From NCBI RefSeq assembly GCF_900324475.1, contig NZ_LT992502.1, positions 3,162,001-3,226,000 of the forward strand: DNA of 64,000 nucleotides, read 5' to 3'. Source of the DNA: Enterobacter bugandensis (GTDB lineage Bacteria; Pseudomonadota; Gammaproteobacteria; Enterobacterales; Enterobacteriaceae). Below the pieces are notes generated by a model. It saw only the letters and a program-made list of their open reading frames with translations, was not told where the DNA came from and did no database searches. The position numbers and the translations under genes were made by a program. Of this stretch, positions 1 through 9,696 are shown in pieces (the first letter of the stretch is position 1; the number at the start of each line of letters is the position of its first letter).

Positions 1-1735
1 CGACGAAAACCGCGAGCTGTCGGAGCTGATCTACACCCGTCTGAAAGAGAACGGTTTCATCAAAAACCGCACTATCTCTCAGCTGTACGATCCGGAAAAA
101 GGCATGTTCCTGCCGGACCGTTTCGTCAAAGGCACCTGTCCAAAATGTAAATCCCCGGATCAGTACGGCGATAACTGCGAAGTCTGCGGCGCGACCTACA
201 GCCCGACCGAACTGATTGAGCCCAAATCCGTGGTATCCGGCGCCACACCTGTGATGCGTGATTCCGAGCACTTCTTCTTCGACCTGCCGTCCTTCAGCGA
301 AATGCTGCAGGCGTGGACCCGCAGTGGCGCGCTGCAGGAGCAGGTGGCGAACAAGATGCAGGAGTGGTTCGAATCCGGCCTGCAGCAGTGGGATATCTCT
401 CGCGATGCGCCGTACTTTGGCTTCGAAATCCCGAATGCGCCGGGCAAATATTTCTACGTCTGGCTGGATGCGCCAATCGGCTACATGGGCTCCTTCAAGA
501 ACCTGTGCGACAAGCGGGGCGACACCGTCAGCTTCGACGAATACTGGAAGAAAGACTCTACCGCCGAGCTGTACCACTTCATCGGCAAAGACATCGTTTA
601 CTTCCACAGCCTGTTCTGGCCGGCCATGCTGGAAGGCAGCAACTTCCGCAAGCCAACCAACCTGTTTGTTCACGGCTACGTCACGGTGAACGGCGCCAAG
701 ATGTCCAAGTCCCGCGGGACGTTCATCAAGGCCAGCACCTGGCTGAACCACTTCGACGCGGACAGCCTGCGCTACTACTACACCGCGAAGCTCTCTTCCC
801 GCATCGATGATATCGACCTGAACCTGGAAGATTTCGTGCAGCGCGTGAACGCAGACATCGTCAACAAGGTGGTGAACCTGGCGTCCCGTAACGCGGGCTT
901 TATCGCCAAGCGCTTTGACGGCGTAATGGCCGCTGAGCTGGCGGACCCTGCCCTGTACCAAACCTTCACCGACGCGGCAGCCACCATTGGCGAAGCCTGG
1001 GAAACGCGCGAGTTCGGTAAAGCAGTGCGTGAAATCATGGCGCTAGCTGACCTGGCTAACCGCTATGTGGACGAGCAGGCGCCGTGGGTTGTCGCTAAAC
1101 AGGAAGGCCGCGATGCCGATCTGCAGGCCATCTGCTCCATGGGCATCAACCTGTTCCGCGTGCTGATGACGTACCTGAAGCCGGTTCTGCCGCAGCTGGC
1201 AGCCCGCGCTGAAGCGTTCCTGAACACCGAACTGACCTGGGATGCAATGGCGCAGCCGCTGCTCGGCCACAAGGTGAACACCTTTAAGGCGCTGTATAAC
1301 CGCATCGAGATGAAGCAGGTTGAAGCGCTGGTCGAAGCCTCTAAAGAAGAGGTGAAAGCGGCTGCAGCACCGGTAACCGGCCCGCTGGCGGACGATCCGA
1401 TTCAGGAAACCATCACCTTTGATGATTTCGCTAAAGTCGACCTGCGCGTGGCGCTGATTGAAAACGCAGAATTCGTGGAAGGCTCTGACAAGCTGCTGCG
1501 CCTGACGCTGGATCTCGGCGGCGAGAAGCGCAACGTCTTCTCCGGCATCCGTTCTGCCTACCCGGACCCGCTGGTGCTGATCGGCCGTCAAACCGTGATG
1601 GTCGCTAACCTGGCGCCGCGCAAAATGCGCTTCGGCATTTCCGAGGGGATGGTGATGGCAGCAGGCCCTGGCGGGAAGGATATCTTCCTGTTAAGCCCAG
1701 ACGAAGGCGCGAAGCCGGGCCAGCAGGTGAAATAA
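1..1735 (+). CDS. metG: Methionyl-tRNA synthetase, 5'-truncated by window edge
   Basis: Charges tRNA-Met with methionine in the cytoplasm. The reading frame is open from base 2, so the gene enters from the left; about 577 residues are visible of the roughly 677 of the E. coli enzyme, and the N-terminal Rossmann part with the HIGH motif is missing. Visible parts in order: the zinc knuckle (CPKC...CEVC, first Cys near base 140), the catalytic core, the KMSKS signature (KMSKSRG, near base 700), the anticodon-binding helical domain, and the C-terminal tRNA-binding OB-fold dimerisation domain (from about base 1420). It converges on yehS and they share a terminator. Identity is very secure. Confidence 0.98.
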   Translation, partial: DENRELSELIYTRLKENGFIKNRTISQLYDPEKGMFLPDRFVKGTCPKCKSPDQYGDNCEVCGATYSPTELIEPKSVVSGATPVMRDSEHFFFDLPSFSEMLQAWTRSGALQEQVANKMQEWFESGLQQWDISRDAPYFGFEIPNAPGKYFYVWLDAPIGYMGSFKNLCDKRGDTVSFDEYWKKDSTAELYHFIGKDIVYFHSLFWPAMLEGSNFRKPTNLFVHGYVTVNGAKMSKSRGTFIKASTWLNHFDADSLRYYYTAKLSSRIDDIDLNLEDFVQRVNADIVNKVVNLASRNAGFIAKRFDGVMAAELADPALYQTFTDAAATIGEAWETREFGKAVREIMALADLANRYVDEQAPWVVAKQEGRDADLQAICSMGINLFRVLMTYLKPVLPQLAARAEAFLNTELTWDAMAQPLLGHKVNTFKALYNRIEMKQVEALVEASKEEVKAAAAPVTGPLADDPIQETITFDDFAKVDLRVALIENAEFVEGSDKLLRLTLDLGGEKRNVFSGIRSAYPDPLVLIGRQTVMVANLAPRKMRFGISEGMVMAAGPGGKDIFLLSPDEGAKPGQQVK

Positions 1736-1736
1736 C

Positions 1737-1768
1737 AAAAAAGCCGGAGATAATCTCCGGCTTTTTTT
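1737..1768. terminator. Bidirectional terminator between metG and yehS
   Basis: A 9-bp perfect stem (AGCCGGAGA / TCTCCGGCT) with a TAA loop is flanked by A-rich sequence on the left and seven T on the right. It can end metG on the plus strand, and its left A-run gives a U-tract for yehS on the minus strand. Confidence 0.9.
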
Positions 1769-2237
1769 ATGGTTTCGGGTGATGCACCCGATGGGTCAGC
1801 CCGCGCAGGAAATTACGCAGAAACTGGTCGCCGCACTCGCGGTAATTTTTGTGGTCCGGCGCGCGCATCATGGCGGTGATTTCCGGCATCGACACGCGGT
1901 ATTTCTGCTCGGTCATGATCGCCTGGATATCGTCCGTTTTCAGCGAAAAGGCGATACGCAGCTTTTTCAGCACCGTGTTGTTGTTCACGCGACGCTCCAG
2001 CGCCAGCTCGGGCGCGGAGTCATCTTTTCCACGTTTATCGTAAATCAGCCCGTTCAGAAAACCCGACAGAATGATGTCCGGGCAGCGGACGAAGCCCTCT
2101 TCGTCTTCTTTGGTCATCCAGGTATCAAAATTTGCAGACGTGGATTCCATGTCGGACAGCGCAAGAATGCGCACCATGTCGTTATTGTTTGCTTTCAGGG
2201 TGTAGCGCAGGCTACGAAGAATATCGTTACTTAGCAT
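1767..2237 (-). CDS. yehS: DUF1456 family protein YehS
   Basis: Small soluble protein of 156 residues, the same length as E. coli YehS; function unknown. It contains two copies of the DUF1456 unit: one beginning near residue 7 (RSLRYTLKANNND) and a second near residue 85 (LKKLRIAFSLKTDD). The start was placed at the ATG giving MLSNDILRS, which matches the family N-terminus; a longer reading adds 19 non-conserved residues overlapping btsR. An AAGG-type ribosome site lies just upstream. It is 46 bp downstream of btsR on the same strand, so it may be co-transcribed with btsSR. Confidence 0.93.
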   Translation of the reverse strand: MLSNDILRSLRYTLKANNNDMVRILALSDMESTSANFDTWMTKEDEEGFVRCPDIILSGFLNGLIYDKRGKDDSAPELALERRVNNNTVLKKLRIAFSLKTDDIQAIMTEQKYRVSMPEITAMMRAPDHKNYRECGDQFLRNFLRGLTHRVHHPKP

Positions 2238-2283
2238 AGAGCCTTCGAATGTCGATGATGCAATGGCGCGCAGTGTACCAGTT

Positions 2284-3003
2284 TTACAGGCCAATCGCCT
2301 CTTTCAAACTTTTCAGATAGCGGCGGCTGACGGGGACGGTCTGCCCGGCGCGCAGCACCAGCTCGGCCTGACCGTTATCTTCCAGACGGATCTCCTTCAG
2401 GTGCGCCATGTTCACCAGATACTGACGGTGACAGCGAATCAGCGGCGTGCGGCTCTCGAGCGTACGCAGGGTCAGCTCGGTAAACCCTTCGTTCCCTTCC
2501 GCGCTGGTGACAAACACCCCGCTCAGGCGGCTGCTGACAAACGCCACATCATCCATTTGCAGCAGATAGATCCGGCTGTGCCCGGTGCAGGGGATAAATT
2601 TCAGCGGCTGCTGGTTCTCCGGCAGCAGCGTGACGTCCTGGACGGTTCGCTCCTGGCGTAAGCGGGTGAGCGTTTTTTCCAGCCGCTTCTCTTCAATCGG
2701 CTTGAGTAAATAATCGAACGCGTGCTCCTCAAAAGCCTTAACGGCATATTCGTCGAACGCCGTCAGAAACACGATATAGGGGCGATGCGCCGGGTCGAGC
2801 ATGCCGACCATCTCCAGCCCGCTGATGCGCGGCATCTGAATGTCGAGGAACAGCACGTCCGGGCGCAGCTTGTGCACCGCACCGATGGCCTCAATGGCGT
2901 TGGCGCACTCCCCCACAATCTCAATGTCTGGCTGCTCCTGCAGCAGAACGCGCAGGTTTTCCCGTGCCAGCGGCTCGTCATCCACGATCAGCACTCTTAA
3001 CAT
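2284..3003 (-). CDS. btsR: LytTR-type response regulator of the pyruvate-sensing BtsS/BtsR system
   Basis: DNA-binding response regulator of 239 residues (older name YehT). The N-terminal receiver domain has the acidic pocket D8-D9, phospho-acceptor D54 (LFLDIQMP), T81 and K101 (LLKP). The C-terminal LytTR domain runs from about residue 137 to the end. In E. coli its kinase BtsS responds to extracellular pyruvate, and BtsR activates the pyruvate transporter gene btsT, which is not in this window. The start overlaps the btsS stop by 7 nt, implying translational coupling. Confidence 0.96.
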   Translation of the reverse strand: MLRVLIVDDEPLARENLRVLLQEQPDIEIVGECANAIEAIGAVHKLRPDVLFLDIQMPRISGLEMVGMLDPAHRPYIVFLTAFDEYAVKAFEEHAFDYLLKPIEEKRLEKTLTRLRQERTVQDVTLLPENQQPLKFIPCTGHSRIYLLQMDDVAFVSSRLSGVFVTSAEGNEGFTELTLRTLESRTPLIRCHRQYLVNMAHLKEIRLEDNGQAELVLRAGQTVPVSRRYLKSLKEAIGL

Positions 3004-4682
3004 GCGTTTTCCTCCAGCGGCAGTCGAACGGTAATACGGGTAAAACGGTCAGGCTCGCAGGCGACGGTAATGCCACAGTCGTCGCCAAAATGGGCGCGCA
3101 GACGTTTATCAACCAGGCTCATCCCTAATCCGCCCGAAGCGGAAGGCTGGTACAGCCCGGCGTTATCTTCAATATCCAGCACCAGATGGTGGTTAAAACG
3201 GCTGGCGGCAATGGTTATCTCCCCTGTCCCCAGCAGCTGCGAGGTACCGTGCTTGATGGCGTTCTCCACGATAGGCTGCAGGGTAAAGGCCGGAAGATGC
3301 TGATACGCCAGCTCGTCCGGAACGGAGAGCGACACCTGCAGGCGGGACTGAAACCGCGCCTGCTCAATTTGCAGATAGGCATTCACGTGCTCAATTTCAT
3401 CGGCGAGGGTAACGATCTCTGACGGGCGCTTCAGGTTTTTACGGAAAAAGGTCGACAAAAACTGCACCAGCTGCGCGGCCTGATCGCTGTCGCGGCGGAT
3501 CACTGCTTTGAGCGTGTTGAGGGCATTAAACAGGAAATGCGGATTGACCTGGGCATGCAGCAGCTTAATTTCAGACTGCGTCAGCAGGGCTTTCTGCCGT
3601 TCATACTGCCCGGCCAGAATTTGCGCGGAAAGAAGCTGGGCGATACCCTCCCCCAGCGTGCGGTTGATGGAGCTGAACAGACGGTTTTTCGCCTCATACA
3701 GCTTGATGGTGCCCATCACTCGCTGATTTTCCCCGCGCAGCGGAATGACGAGCGTGGAGCCCAGCTTGCACTGCGGATGCAGCGAGCAGCGGTAAGGCAC
3801 TTCGTTACCGTCGGCATACACTACTTCGCCGGTTTCAATGGCGCGCAGCGTATAGGTCGACGAGATCGGTTTGCCCGGCAGGTGGTGATCGTCTCCGGTG
3901 CCGGTAAACGCCAGCAGCTTTTCGCGATCGGTAATGGCCACCGCACCGATATCCAGCTCTTTATAAAGCACCTGCGCGACCTTCATGCTGTTCTCTTCGT
4001 TAAACCCCTGACGCAGGATCCCTTCGGTCGAGGCGGCAACCTTCAACGCCGTGGCGGAAAAGGCCGAGGTGTACTTCTCAAACATGGCGCGCTTGTCGAG
4101 CAGAATACGCATAAACAGCGCCGCGCCGACGGTGTTGGTCACCATCATCGGGGCGGCAATACTGCTGACCAGGTGCAGCGCATCCTCAAACGGGCGGGCA
4201 ATCAGCAGAATGATCGCCATCTGCGCCATTTCAGCCACAAATGTAATGGCCCCGGCGGTAAGCGGGCTAAACACCTTGTCCGGGCGACCGCGCTTAATCA
4301 TATAGCTGTGCACCAGGCCACCAAGCAGCCCTTCGACGATCGTCGAGATCATGCAGCTGAGCGCCGTCATCCCGCCCATGGAATAGCGATGCAGCCCACC
4401 AGTTAAACCGACAAGACCACCGACGACCGGGCCGCCCAGCAGCCCGCCCATCACCGCGCCGATGGCACGCGTATTAGCAATAGAGTCTTCGATGTGGAGG
4501 CCGAAGTAGGTCCCCATGATGCAAAAAATAGAGAAGGTGACGTAGCAGAGCAGCTTGTGCGGCAGGCGTACGGTGACCTGCATCAGCGGAATGAAAAGAC
4601 GCGTTTTGCTCATCAGCCAGGCAATGACCAGAAACACGCACATCTGCTGAAGCAACAGCAGCACCAGGTTAAACTCGTACAT
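2997..4682 (-). CDS. btsS: Pyruvate-sensing LytS-type histidine kinase
   Basis: Inner-membrane sensor kinase, 561 residues, equal to E. coli BtsS (YehU). The N-terminal 200 residues form the 5TMR-LYT membrane module with hydrophobic helices and the [15 protein letters not shown] loop. A GAF domain follows, then a His-kinase domain with the phospho-acceptor motif [14 protein letters not shown] and an ATPase lid with N- and G-boxes ([23 protein letters not shown]). The start chosen ([13 protein letters not shown]) matches the family; a possible upstream extension of 24 residues is not conserved. Part of btsSR, with the downstream regulator overlapping by 7 nt. Confidence 0.96.
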   Translation of the reverse strand: MYEFNLVLLLLQQMCVFLVIAWLMSKTRLFIPLMQVTVRLPHKLLCYVTFSIFCIMGTYFGLHIEDSIANTRAIGAVMGGLLGGPVVGGLVGLTGGLHRYSMGGMTALSCMISTIVEGLLGGLVHSYMIKRGRPDKVFSPLTAGAITFVAEMAQMAIILLIARPFEDALHLVSSIAAPMMVTNTVGAALFMRILLDKRAMFEKYTSAFSATALKVAASTEGILRQGFNEENSMKVAQVLYKELDIGAVAITDREKLLAFTGTGDDHHLPGKPISSTYTLRAIETGEVVYADGNEVPYRCSLHPQCKLGSTLVIPLRGENQRVMGTIKLYEAKNRLFSSINRTLGEGIAQLLSAQILAGQYERQKALLTQSEIKLLHAQVNPHFLFNALNTLKAVIRRDSDQAAQLVQFLSTFFRKNLKRPSEIVTLADEIEHVNAYLQIEQARFQSRLQVSLSVPDELAYQHLPAFTLQPIVENAIKHGTSQLLGTGEITIAASRFNHHLVLDIEDNAGLYQPSASGGLGMSLVDKRLRAHFGDDCGITVACEPDRFTRITVRLPLEENAC

Positions 4683-4839
4683 ACTCAAAACCGCACACGC
4701 TAAAAAACGCGTAACATACACGGATGCGGCTGAACTTTCTTTGAAGCGCCCCAAAAAAGCGCAAAATCGTGTCCGTTATCACATCTTTTTCTGCACATCG
4801 TGCATGGCTCGCATTATTTGTTTAAAAATTAATCAATTC

Positions 4840-4869
4840 TTCCTGGTTCGGCAAAGTGGGTCTACAGTT
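4840..4869 (+). promoter_or_regulatory. Candidate mlrA promoter (sigma-70/sigma-S type)
   Basis: TTCCTG, 17 nt, then TACAGT inside CTACAGTTAA, which resembles the sigma-S extended -10 consensus CTAYACTTAA. It lies 30-60 bp upstream of the mlrA start. mlrA is known to depend on RpoS in E. coli; the assignment of this element is inference. Confidence 0.45.
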
Positions 4870-4900
4870 AAGCTGGGGACGCGTAAGCCAGGGGGCAAAT

Positions 4901-5641
4901 ATGGCGCTTTACACAATCGGTGAAGTGGCACTCCTTTGTGATATCAATCCCGTTACCCTACGGGCGTGGCAGCGACGGTATGGATTGCTCAAACCGCAGA
5001 GGACGGACGGTGGTCATCGCCTTTTCAACGATGCCGATATCGACCGGATCCGCGAAATCAAAAGCTGGATCGACAACGGGGTGCAGGTCGGGAAAGTAAA
5101 GTCCCTGCTGAGCCACGACGACCCGGACACGCAACGCCTCTGGCGCGAGCAGCAGGAAACGCTGCTGCGGCTCCTTCAGGCGGGTAACCTGCAGCGACTG
5201 CGCGCCTGGATCAAAGAGCAGGGTCGCGATTATCCGGCGAAAACGCTTATCACCCATCTTTTCATTCCGCTCCGTCGGCGCCTGCAGTGCCAACAGTCTA
5301 CCCTGCAGGCGCTGCTCAGCATGCTTGACGGGGTGCTGATCAACTATATTGCCGTCTGTCTTGCCTCGGCGAAGAATAAGGCAGGAAAAGATGCGCTGGT
5401 GGTCGGCTGGAACGTGCACGATACCACCCGTCTGTGGCTGGAAGCGTGGATCGCCACCCAAAAGGGCTGGCGCGTGGATGTCCTTGCGCACTCGCTGGGG
5501 CAGCTCAAACCCGAGTTTTTCGACGGCCAGACCCTGCTGGTCTGGTGTGGCGAAGTGCCGTCCGCCACGCAGCAACAGCTGCTGACGGAGTGGCGTGAGC
5601 ATGGTTATCCGGTTTATTCCCTTGGCCCGGATGAGCCATAA
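4901..5641 (+). CDS. mlrA: MerR-family regulator of curli and cellulose, MlrA
   Basis: Transcription activator of 246 residues. The N-terminal 70 residues are a MerR winged helix-turn-helix (YTIGEVALLCDINPVTLRAWQRRYGLL), and the C-terminal part is a B12-binding-like fold without an obvious cobalamin motif. In E. coli and Salmonella MlrA works with RpoS and cyclic di-GMP to switch on csgD and so curli and cellulose. The start was taken at the ATG preceded by AGGGGG; the 15 codons upstream in frame are not conserved. It is transcribed divergently from btsS. A diguanylate phosphodiesterase (pdeN) lies elsewhere in the window but is not adjacent. Confidence 0.95.
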   Translation: MALYTIGEVALLCDINPVTLRAWQRRYGLLKPQRTDGGHRLFNDADIDRIREIKSWIDNGVQVGKVKSLLSHDDPDTQRLWREQQETLLRLLQAGNLQRLRAWIKEQGRDYPAKTLITHLFIPLRRRLQCQQSTLQALLSMLDGVLINYIAVCLASAKNKAGKDALVVGWNVHDTTRLWLEAWIATQKGWRVDVLAHSLGQLKPEFFDGQTLLVWCGEVPSATQQQLLTEWREHGYPVYSLGPDEP

Positions 5642-5654
5642 CGGCATTTAATGG

Positions 5655-5684
5655 TTCATTAACAGCTGCGCTTCACCGTATAAT
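5655..5684 (+). promoter_or_regulatory. Candidate yohO promoter
   Basis: A consensus TATAAT (5679-5684) is preceded at 18 bp by a weak TTCATT. It sits 24 bp upstream of the yohO start codon, just after the mlrA stop. Confidence 0.5.
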
Positions 5685-5707
5685 TGTTCCGTTAACAACA
5701 GGAGCAC

Positions 5708-5824
5708 ATGATGAAGGCAACTAAACTCGCCATTATTACCCTTTTTGTCCTGATGGCCGTAAGCGGTATCGGCGGCGTGATGCTTGCAGGATACTCGTTT
5801 ATCGTTCGTGGCGGTGTCGGCTGA
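5708..5824 (+). CDS. yohO: Small membrane protein YohO
   Basis: A 38-residue single-pass membrane protein. After a short basic N-terminus (MMKATK) there is one hydrophobic helix with the [12 protein letters not shown] motif shared with E. coli YohO (35 residues); its function is not known. Two ATG codons stand in tandem; AGGAGC lies just before them and either could serve. A strong -10 box lies upstream. The last 26 bp overlap, on the opposite strand, the 3' end of yehW, so the C-terminal eight codons of each gene share DNA. It is easily missed by size-filtered annotation. Confidence 0.85.
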   Translation: MMKATKLAIITLFVLMAVSGIGGVMLAGYSFIVRGGVG

Positions 5825-6536
5825 GGTACAGCGCCAGCCGCTCAAAAAGGCGATCGACAACGATGGCCGCCAGCGCGACCAGCACCGCCCCCTGCATAAT
5901 ATAAGCCGTATTAAACCCGCTTAAGCCGATGATGATCGGCGTTCCCAGCGTATTGGCACCGACCGTAGACGCAATGGTCGCCGTCCCGATGTTAATGATC
6001 ACCGACGTGCGGATCCCGGCAATAATAACCGGTGCCGCAAGCGGCAGTTCTACCTTGCGCAGCCGCTGCCAGCGGCTCATCCCCATCCCTTCCGCCACGC
6101 TTAAAACAGACGCCGGGACCGCCGCAACGCCCGCCAGCGTGCCCTGCAGAACGGGCAACACGCCGTACAGAATCAGCGCAATAATCGCGGGCTGCTGACC
6201 AAAACCCATCACCGGCACCGCTATCGCCAGCACCGCCACCGGCGGAAACGTCTGCCCAATGGCCGCAACCGTCTCCACCAGCGGACGAAACTCCCGGCCC
6301 GCAGGTCGCGTGACCGCGATGCCCGCTCCTACTCCCAGCACCACCGCGATGACGCTTGAGAGCGCCACCAGCCAGAGATGCGCCAGGGCAAGGTTAATAA
6401 AGCTCTCCTGCTGATACACCGGCCGCGGTAGCCCCGGAAAAAGAGTGTTAAACAGCGCCGCGCTGTGAGGCATCAGAAACAGTAAGGCGACAAAGAGCGC
6501 TACCAGCCAGAGGAGTGGATCACGCAGTGCCTTCAC
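5799..6536 (-). CDS. yehW: Osmoprotectant-type ABC transporter permease YehW
   Basis: Inner-membrane permease of 245 residues in the BPD_transp_1 (ProW/OpuCB) family, last gene of the osmF-yehY-yehX-yehW unit. Several hydrophobic helices are visible, and the EAA-type cytoplasmic loop that docks on the ATPase lies around [27 protein letters not shown]. The first bases overlap the end of yehX by 17 nt. The E. coli system binds glycine betaine only weakly and its true substrate is debated. The 3' end overlaps yohO head-on. Confidence 0.95.
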   Translation of the reverse strand: MKALRDPLLWLVALFVALLFLMPHSAALFNTLFPGLPRPVYQQESFINLALAHLWLVALSSVIAVVLGVGAGIAVTRPAGREFRPLVETVAAIGQTFPPVAVLAIAVPVMGFGQQPAIIALILYGVLPVLQGTLAGVAAVPASVLSVAEGMGMSRWQRLRKVELPLAAPVIIAGIRTSVIINIGTATIASTVGANTLGTPIIIGLSGFNTAYIMQGAVLVALAAIVVDRLFERLALYLSRHRHER

Positions 6537-7470
6537 GCGTCACCTCCCCGGCCAGCAGATCGCGAAAATGCAGGCTGCCGCACGGCGCACCCCGGACATC
6601 CGCCACGGGCAGGACTTCGCACCGGCGCGCGACAAACGCGGAGAGGGCATCCCGCAGGCTCATCTGCTCCTGTAACGGTTCCCCGCCGGGCGGTGCATTC
6701 TCCCGGCGCATATAGTCTCCGACCGTCCGCAGGGAGAGCAGCCTGACGCCCAGCTCGCTGCGGCCAAAAAACTCGCGTACAAAGTCATTCTTCGGGCTGG
6801 TCAGCAGCGCAAGCGGCGCGCCCTGCTGCACCACCTCGCCGTGGTCCATCAGCACCAGATGATCGGCCAGGCGCAGGGCTTCATCTATATCGTGCGTCAC
6901 GAGGACGATGGTTCGACCAAGAATGCGGTGAATGCGGGTCATCTCCGTTTGCAGCGCCCCGCGCGTAACGGGATCCAGCGCGCCAAAGGGTTCATCCATC
7001 AGCAGCACCTGCGGGTTAGCCGCCAGCGCGCGCGCCACGCCCACGCGCTGCTGTTGCCCACCGGAGAGCTGGTGAGGATAGCGGTCGCGCAACGCGGGCT
7101 CCAGCCCCAGCAGAGACATCAGTTCATCAACGCGGTCAGCGATTTTAGCCCGCGACCATTTCTCCAGCTGCAGCACGGTGGCGATGTTCTGTGCCACCGT
7201 CCAGTGCGGAAACAGGCCGATAGACTGAATGGCATAGCCTATTCGGCGGCGCAGATCCAGCACCGGCAGGCTGCGGATCTCTTCCCCGGCAAAGCGAATT
7301 AACCCGCTGTCATGCTCCACCAGCCGGTTGATCATCTTCAGCGTGGTGGATTTTCCCGAGCCCGAAGTGCCAATCAGCACGGAAAATGCCCCCTCGGCAA
7401 AGTTCAGGTTCAGATGGCTCGCCGCCGGGCGGCCGGCAAAGGTTTTACTCACATCATGAAATTCAATCAT
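6520..7470 (-). CDS. yehX: Osmoprotectant-type ABC transporter ATPase YehX
   Basis: ATP-binding subunit, 316 residues. Walker A is GTSGSGKS (35-42), followed by the Q-loop ([10 protein letters not shown]), the ABC signature LSGGQQQ (135-141), Walker B ending in LLMDEP (about 156-161) and the H-loop [10 protein letters not shown]-terminal extension of about 80 residues resembles a degenerate CBS-type domain, as in OpuCA-like ATPases. The start ([11 protein letters not shown]) follows GGAGAAG; a 22-residue upstream reading lies inside yehY and is rejected. Overlaps yehY by 8 nt and yehW by 17 nt, a tightly coupled operon. Confidence 0.96.
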   Translation of the reverse strand: MIEFHDVSKTFAGRPAASHLNLNFAEGAFSVLIGTSGSGKSTTLKMINRLVEHDSGLIRFAGEEIRSLPVLDLRRRIGYAIQSIGLFPHWTVAQNIATVLQLEKWSRAKIADRVDELMSLLGLEPALRDRYPHQLSGGQQQRVGVARALAANPQVLLMDEPFGALDPVTRGALQTEMTRIHRILGRTIVLVTHDIDEALRLADHLVLMDHGEVVQQGAPLALLTSPKNDFVREFFGRSELGVRLLSLRTVGDYMRRENAPPGGEPLQEQMSLRDALSAFVARRCEVLPVADVRGAPCGSLHFRDLLAGEVTREGTA

Positions 7471-8620
7471 TGGCTCTTCTCCTGAGCAGCGCGAGCCATA
7501 AGGCAAACAGCGCGTCGACGACAACCGCCAGCGCAATGGTAGGGACTACGCCTAACAACACCAGATCGAGGGCGCTGCTCAGCAGCCCCTGGAACACCAG
7601 CGCGCCAAAGCCGCCCGCTCCAATCAGCGCGGCAATCACCGCCATGCCAACGGTCTGAACTGCCACCACCCGCAGGCTGCGCAGCAGCAGGGGCAGCGCC
7701 AGCGGGAGCTGAATCTTCCAGAAACACTGTCGCGCGCTCATCCCCATCGCATGGGCGCTTTCCAGCACATCCGGCGCAACCTGGCTTAAGCCGGCGACCA
7801 CGCCGCGCACCAGCGGGAGCAGCGCATACAGCACCAGCGCAATCAGCGCGGGCGTTAACCCCGTTCCGGCGATACCCACCGCGCCCAGCGCGGGAAACGA
7901 CTTCACCAGCCCGGCCAGAGGGGCAATCAGCAGGCCAAACAGCGCAACGGAGGGAATGGTCTGGATGACGTTGAGCACGGCAAAGATGCTACCCTGACGT
8001 GAGGGATGACGATAACACCACATGCCGAGCGGTATCCCGATCAGCAGCGCCGGGATCAGCGTGCCGAAAAGGATCGTCAGATGTTGCGCCAGGGCATCAT
8101 CAAATACCTCCTGACGGTTGGCGTACTCTTTTAACAGCGAGAGGTTGTTCAGTTCACCACTGAACAATAACAGCAGCGGAATAGACCATATCTGCGCATT
8201 AAGCACCCAGCGCCAGACAGAACTGGCGATGAGACGACGAATCGCATCGCTGCTGGCCAGTAAACACAAAGCCAGCCAGAGCCACAGGCCGCTGCCTGGC
8301 GTGGTTCTCGCCAGCGGACTTTCCGCCGAGGCCATATGCGTTGCCGCCAGCCCCGCGCTCCAGAACAGCGCGATAAAGAGACCTTCCGAGAGCAGCAGCG
8401 TCAGCCACTGCGCCGTTCGCCCTTGCCAGAGCGACAGTGCAACCCACGCGGTCAGCGCAGCCGCCAGCCACCACGGCGTGAAAGACCATACGTCCCAGAG
8501 AGCACGCCCTTCCCCCGACATCAGGCGGTTAGGCGCGACGTTCACAAACGGTAACGCGACTGCCGCGATGGCCACGCAGGCCAACAGCAGCAGTACGCGG
8601 TTATGACATTTTATTGGCAC
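7463..8620 (-). CDS. yehY: Osmoprotectant-type ABC transporter permease YehY
   Basis: Inner-membrane permease, 385 residues. It differs from YehW by an N-terminal extension of about 160 residues carrying several extra hydrophobic segments before the conserved BPD_transp_1 region. The EAA-type loop is around [24 protein letters not shown]. It lies 12 bp downstream of osmF and overlaps yehX by 8 nt. YehY and YehW presumably form a heterodimeric channel. The last residues (RRRAND) are basic and cytoplasmic. Confidence 0.95.
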   Translation of the reverse strand: MPIKCHNRVLLLLACVAIAAVALPFVNVAPNRLMSGEGRALWDVWSFTPWWLAAALTAWVALSLWQGRTAQWLTLLLSEGLFIALFWSAGLAATHMASAESPLARTTPGSGLWLWLALCLLASSDAIRRLIASSVWRWVLNAQIWSIPLLLLFSGELNNLSLLKEYANRQEVFDDALAQHLTILFGTLIPALLIGIPLGMWCYRHPSRQGSIFAVLNVIQTIPSVALFGLLIAPLAGLVKSFPALGAVGIAGTGLTPALIALVLYALLPLVRGVVAGLSQVAPDVLESAHAMGMSARQCFWKIQLPLALPLLLRSLRVVAVQTVGMAVIAALIGAGGFGALVFQGLLSSALDLVLLGVVPTIALAVVVDALFALWLALLRRRAND

Positions 8621-8632
8621 AGCCCTTTCCCG

Positions 8633-9550
8633 TTACTTCACAAGCCCTTGTTGTTTCAGGAAGTCGGCGGCCACTTTTTTGGCATCCAGTCCCTCGACGG
8701 CAATGCTGGCATTCAGCTGTTGCAGCGTTTTTTCATCCAGCTTTTCGAAGACCGGTTTGAGCCATTCCGCAATATCCGGGTAGGCTTTCAGCACCGCCTC
8801 ACGCACAACCGGGGTTGGAGCGTAGATCGGCTGAACGCCTTTTGGATCGGTCAGGGTTTGCAGGCCCAGCGCCGCGACCGGGCCGTCGGTGCCGTAGGCC
8901 ATCGCCGCGTTAACACCGGAGGTTTGCTGTGCCGCCGCCTTGATGGTTACCGCGGTATCCCCGCCCGCCAGCGAGAGCAGCTGCGCCTGGTCGAGCTTGA
9001 AGTCGTAGGCTTTTTCAAACGCCGGCAGCGCGTCAGGACGCTCGATAAACTCCGCGGACGCCGCGAGCTTGAAGTCGCCCTTCTCTTTCAGGTAGCGGCT
9101 GAGATCCGCAAGCGAGGTGAGCTTCCCTTTCTCCGCCACGTCCTTACGCACGGCGATAGTCCAGGTATTGTTGGCCGGGGCCGGGGTCAGCCAGACCAGC
9201 TTGTTCTGTTCCGCGTCGAGTTTTTTGACTTTTTCATAGCCAGCTTTGGCGTTTTTCCATGCTGGATCGTTCTCTTCTTTAAAGAAGAACGCGCCGTTGC
9301 CGGTATATTCAGGATAGATATCCAGCTCGCCGGAGGTAATCGCGCCGCGCACGACGGGCGTGGTGCCCAGCTGAACTTTATTGACGGTTTTCACGCCGTG
9401 GCTTTCCAGCACCTGGAGAATAATATTCCCGAGCAGCGCGCCCTCGGTATCGATCTTTGAGCCCACTTTTACCGGCTCCGCCGCCTGTAACGGCAGGCTT
9501 AGCGCCGCGAGTAGCGCCGCAGAAACTACCATCCCCGATTTAATCGTCAT
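8633..9550 (-). CDS. osmF: Periplasmic binding protein of the YehWXY transporter, OsmF
   Basis: Substrate-binding protein, 305 residues, of the OpuAC/ProX-like family (older name YehZ). The signal peptide is MTIKSGMVVSAALLAALSLP, with cleavage expected after the following LQAA region. The mature protein starts EPVKVGSKIDTEG and holds the DIYPEYTGNG motif typical of quaternary-ammonium binders. It heads the unit osmF-yehY-yehX-yehW. In E. coli the operon is RpoS-dependent and induced by hyperosmolarity, and the upstream DNA here has a sigma-S-like -10. bglX lies 146 bp upstream on the same strand. Confidence 0.96.
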   Translation of the reverse strand: MTIKSGMVVSAALLAALSLPLQAAEPVKVGSKIDTEGALLGNIILQVLESHGVKTVNKVQLGTTPVVRGAITSGELDIYPEYTGNGAFFFKEENDPAWKNAKAGYEKVKKLDAEQNKLVWLTPAPANNTWTIAVRKDVAEKGKLTSLADLSRYLKEKGDFKLAASAEFIERPDALPAFEKAYDFKLDQAQLLSLAGGDTAVTIKAAAQQTSGVNAAMAYGTDGPVAALGLQTLTDPKGVQPIYAPTPVVREAVLKAYPDIAEWLKPVFEKLDEKTLQQLNASIAVEGLDAKKVAADFLKQQGLVK

Positions 9551-9597
9551 TCCGCTATCCTCATTTTTTTGCTGCCTTTTTCAGAGGCTTGAGAGAA

Positions 9598-9605
9598 AAG
9601 CGTAG
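9598..9605 (-). promoter_or_regulatory. Sigma-S-like -10 element of osmF
   Basis: Read on the minus strand the sequence is GCTACGCTTTT, close to the sigma-S extended -10 KCTAYRCTTAA with the diagnostic C before TA. It lies about 48 bp before the osmF ATG, a sensible 5' leader length. RpoS control of this operon is established in E. coli; the exact element is my reading. Confidence 0.55.
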
Positions 9606-9657
9606 CTTAAAACGGCGGATTTACCCGGCAAAATGCCTTTTTAGCATAAGGTAAGAC

Positions 9658-9682
9658 GCATCCCCCGATGGACAGGGGATGC
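9658..9682 (-). terminator. Hairpin after bglX
   Basis: An 8-bp perfect stem (GCATCCCC / GGGGATGC) with a 9-nt loop lies just past the bglX stop. There is no U-tract after it, so it could be a 3'-end stabiliser or a weak terminator separating bglX from osmF. Confidence 0.45.
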
Positions 9683-9696
9683 AAAGGAGGGAAAGG

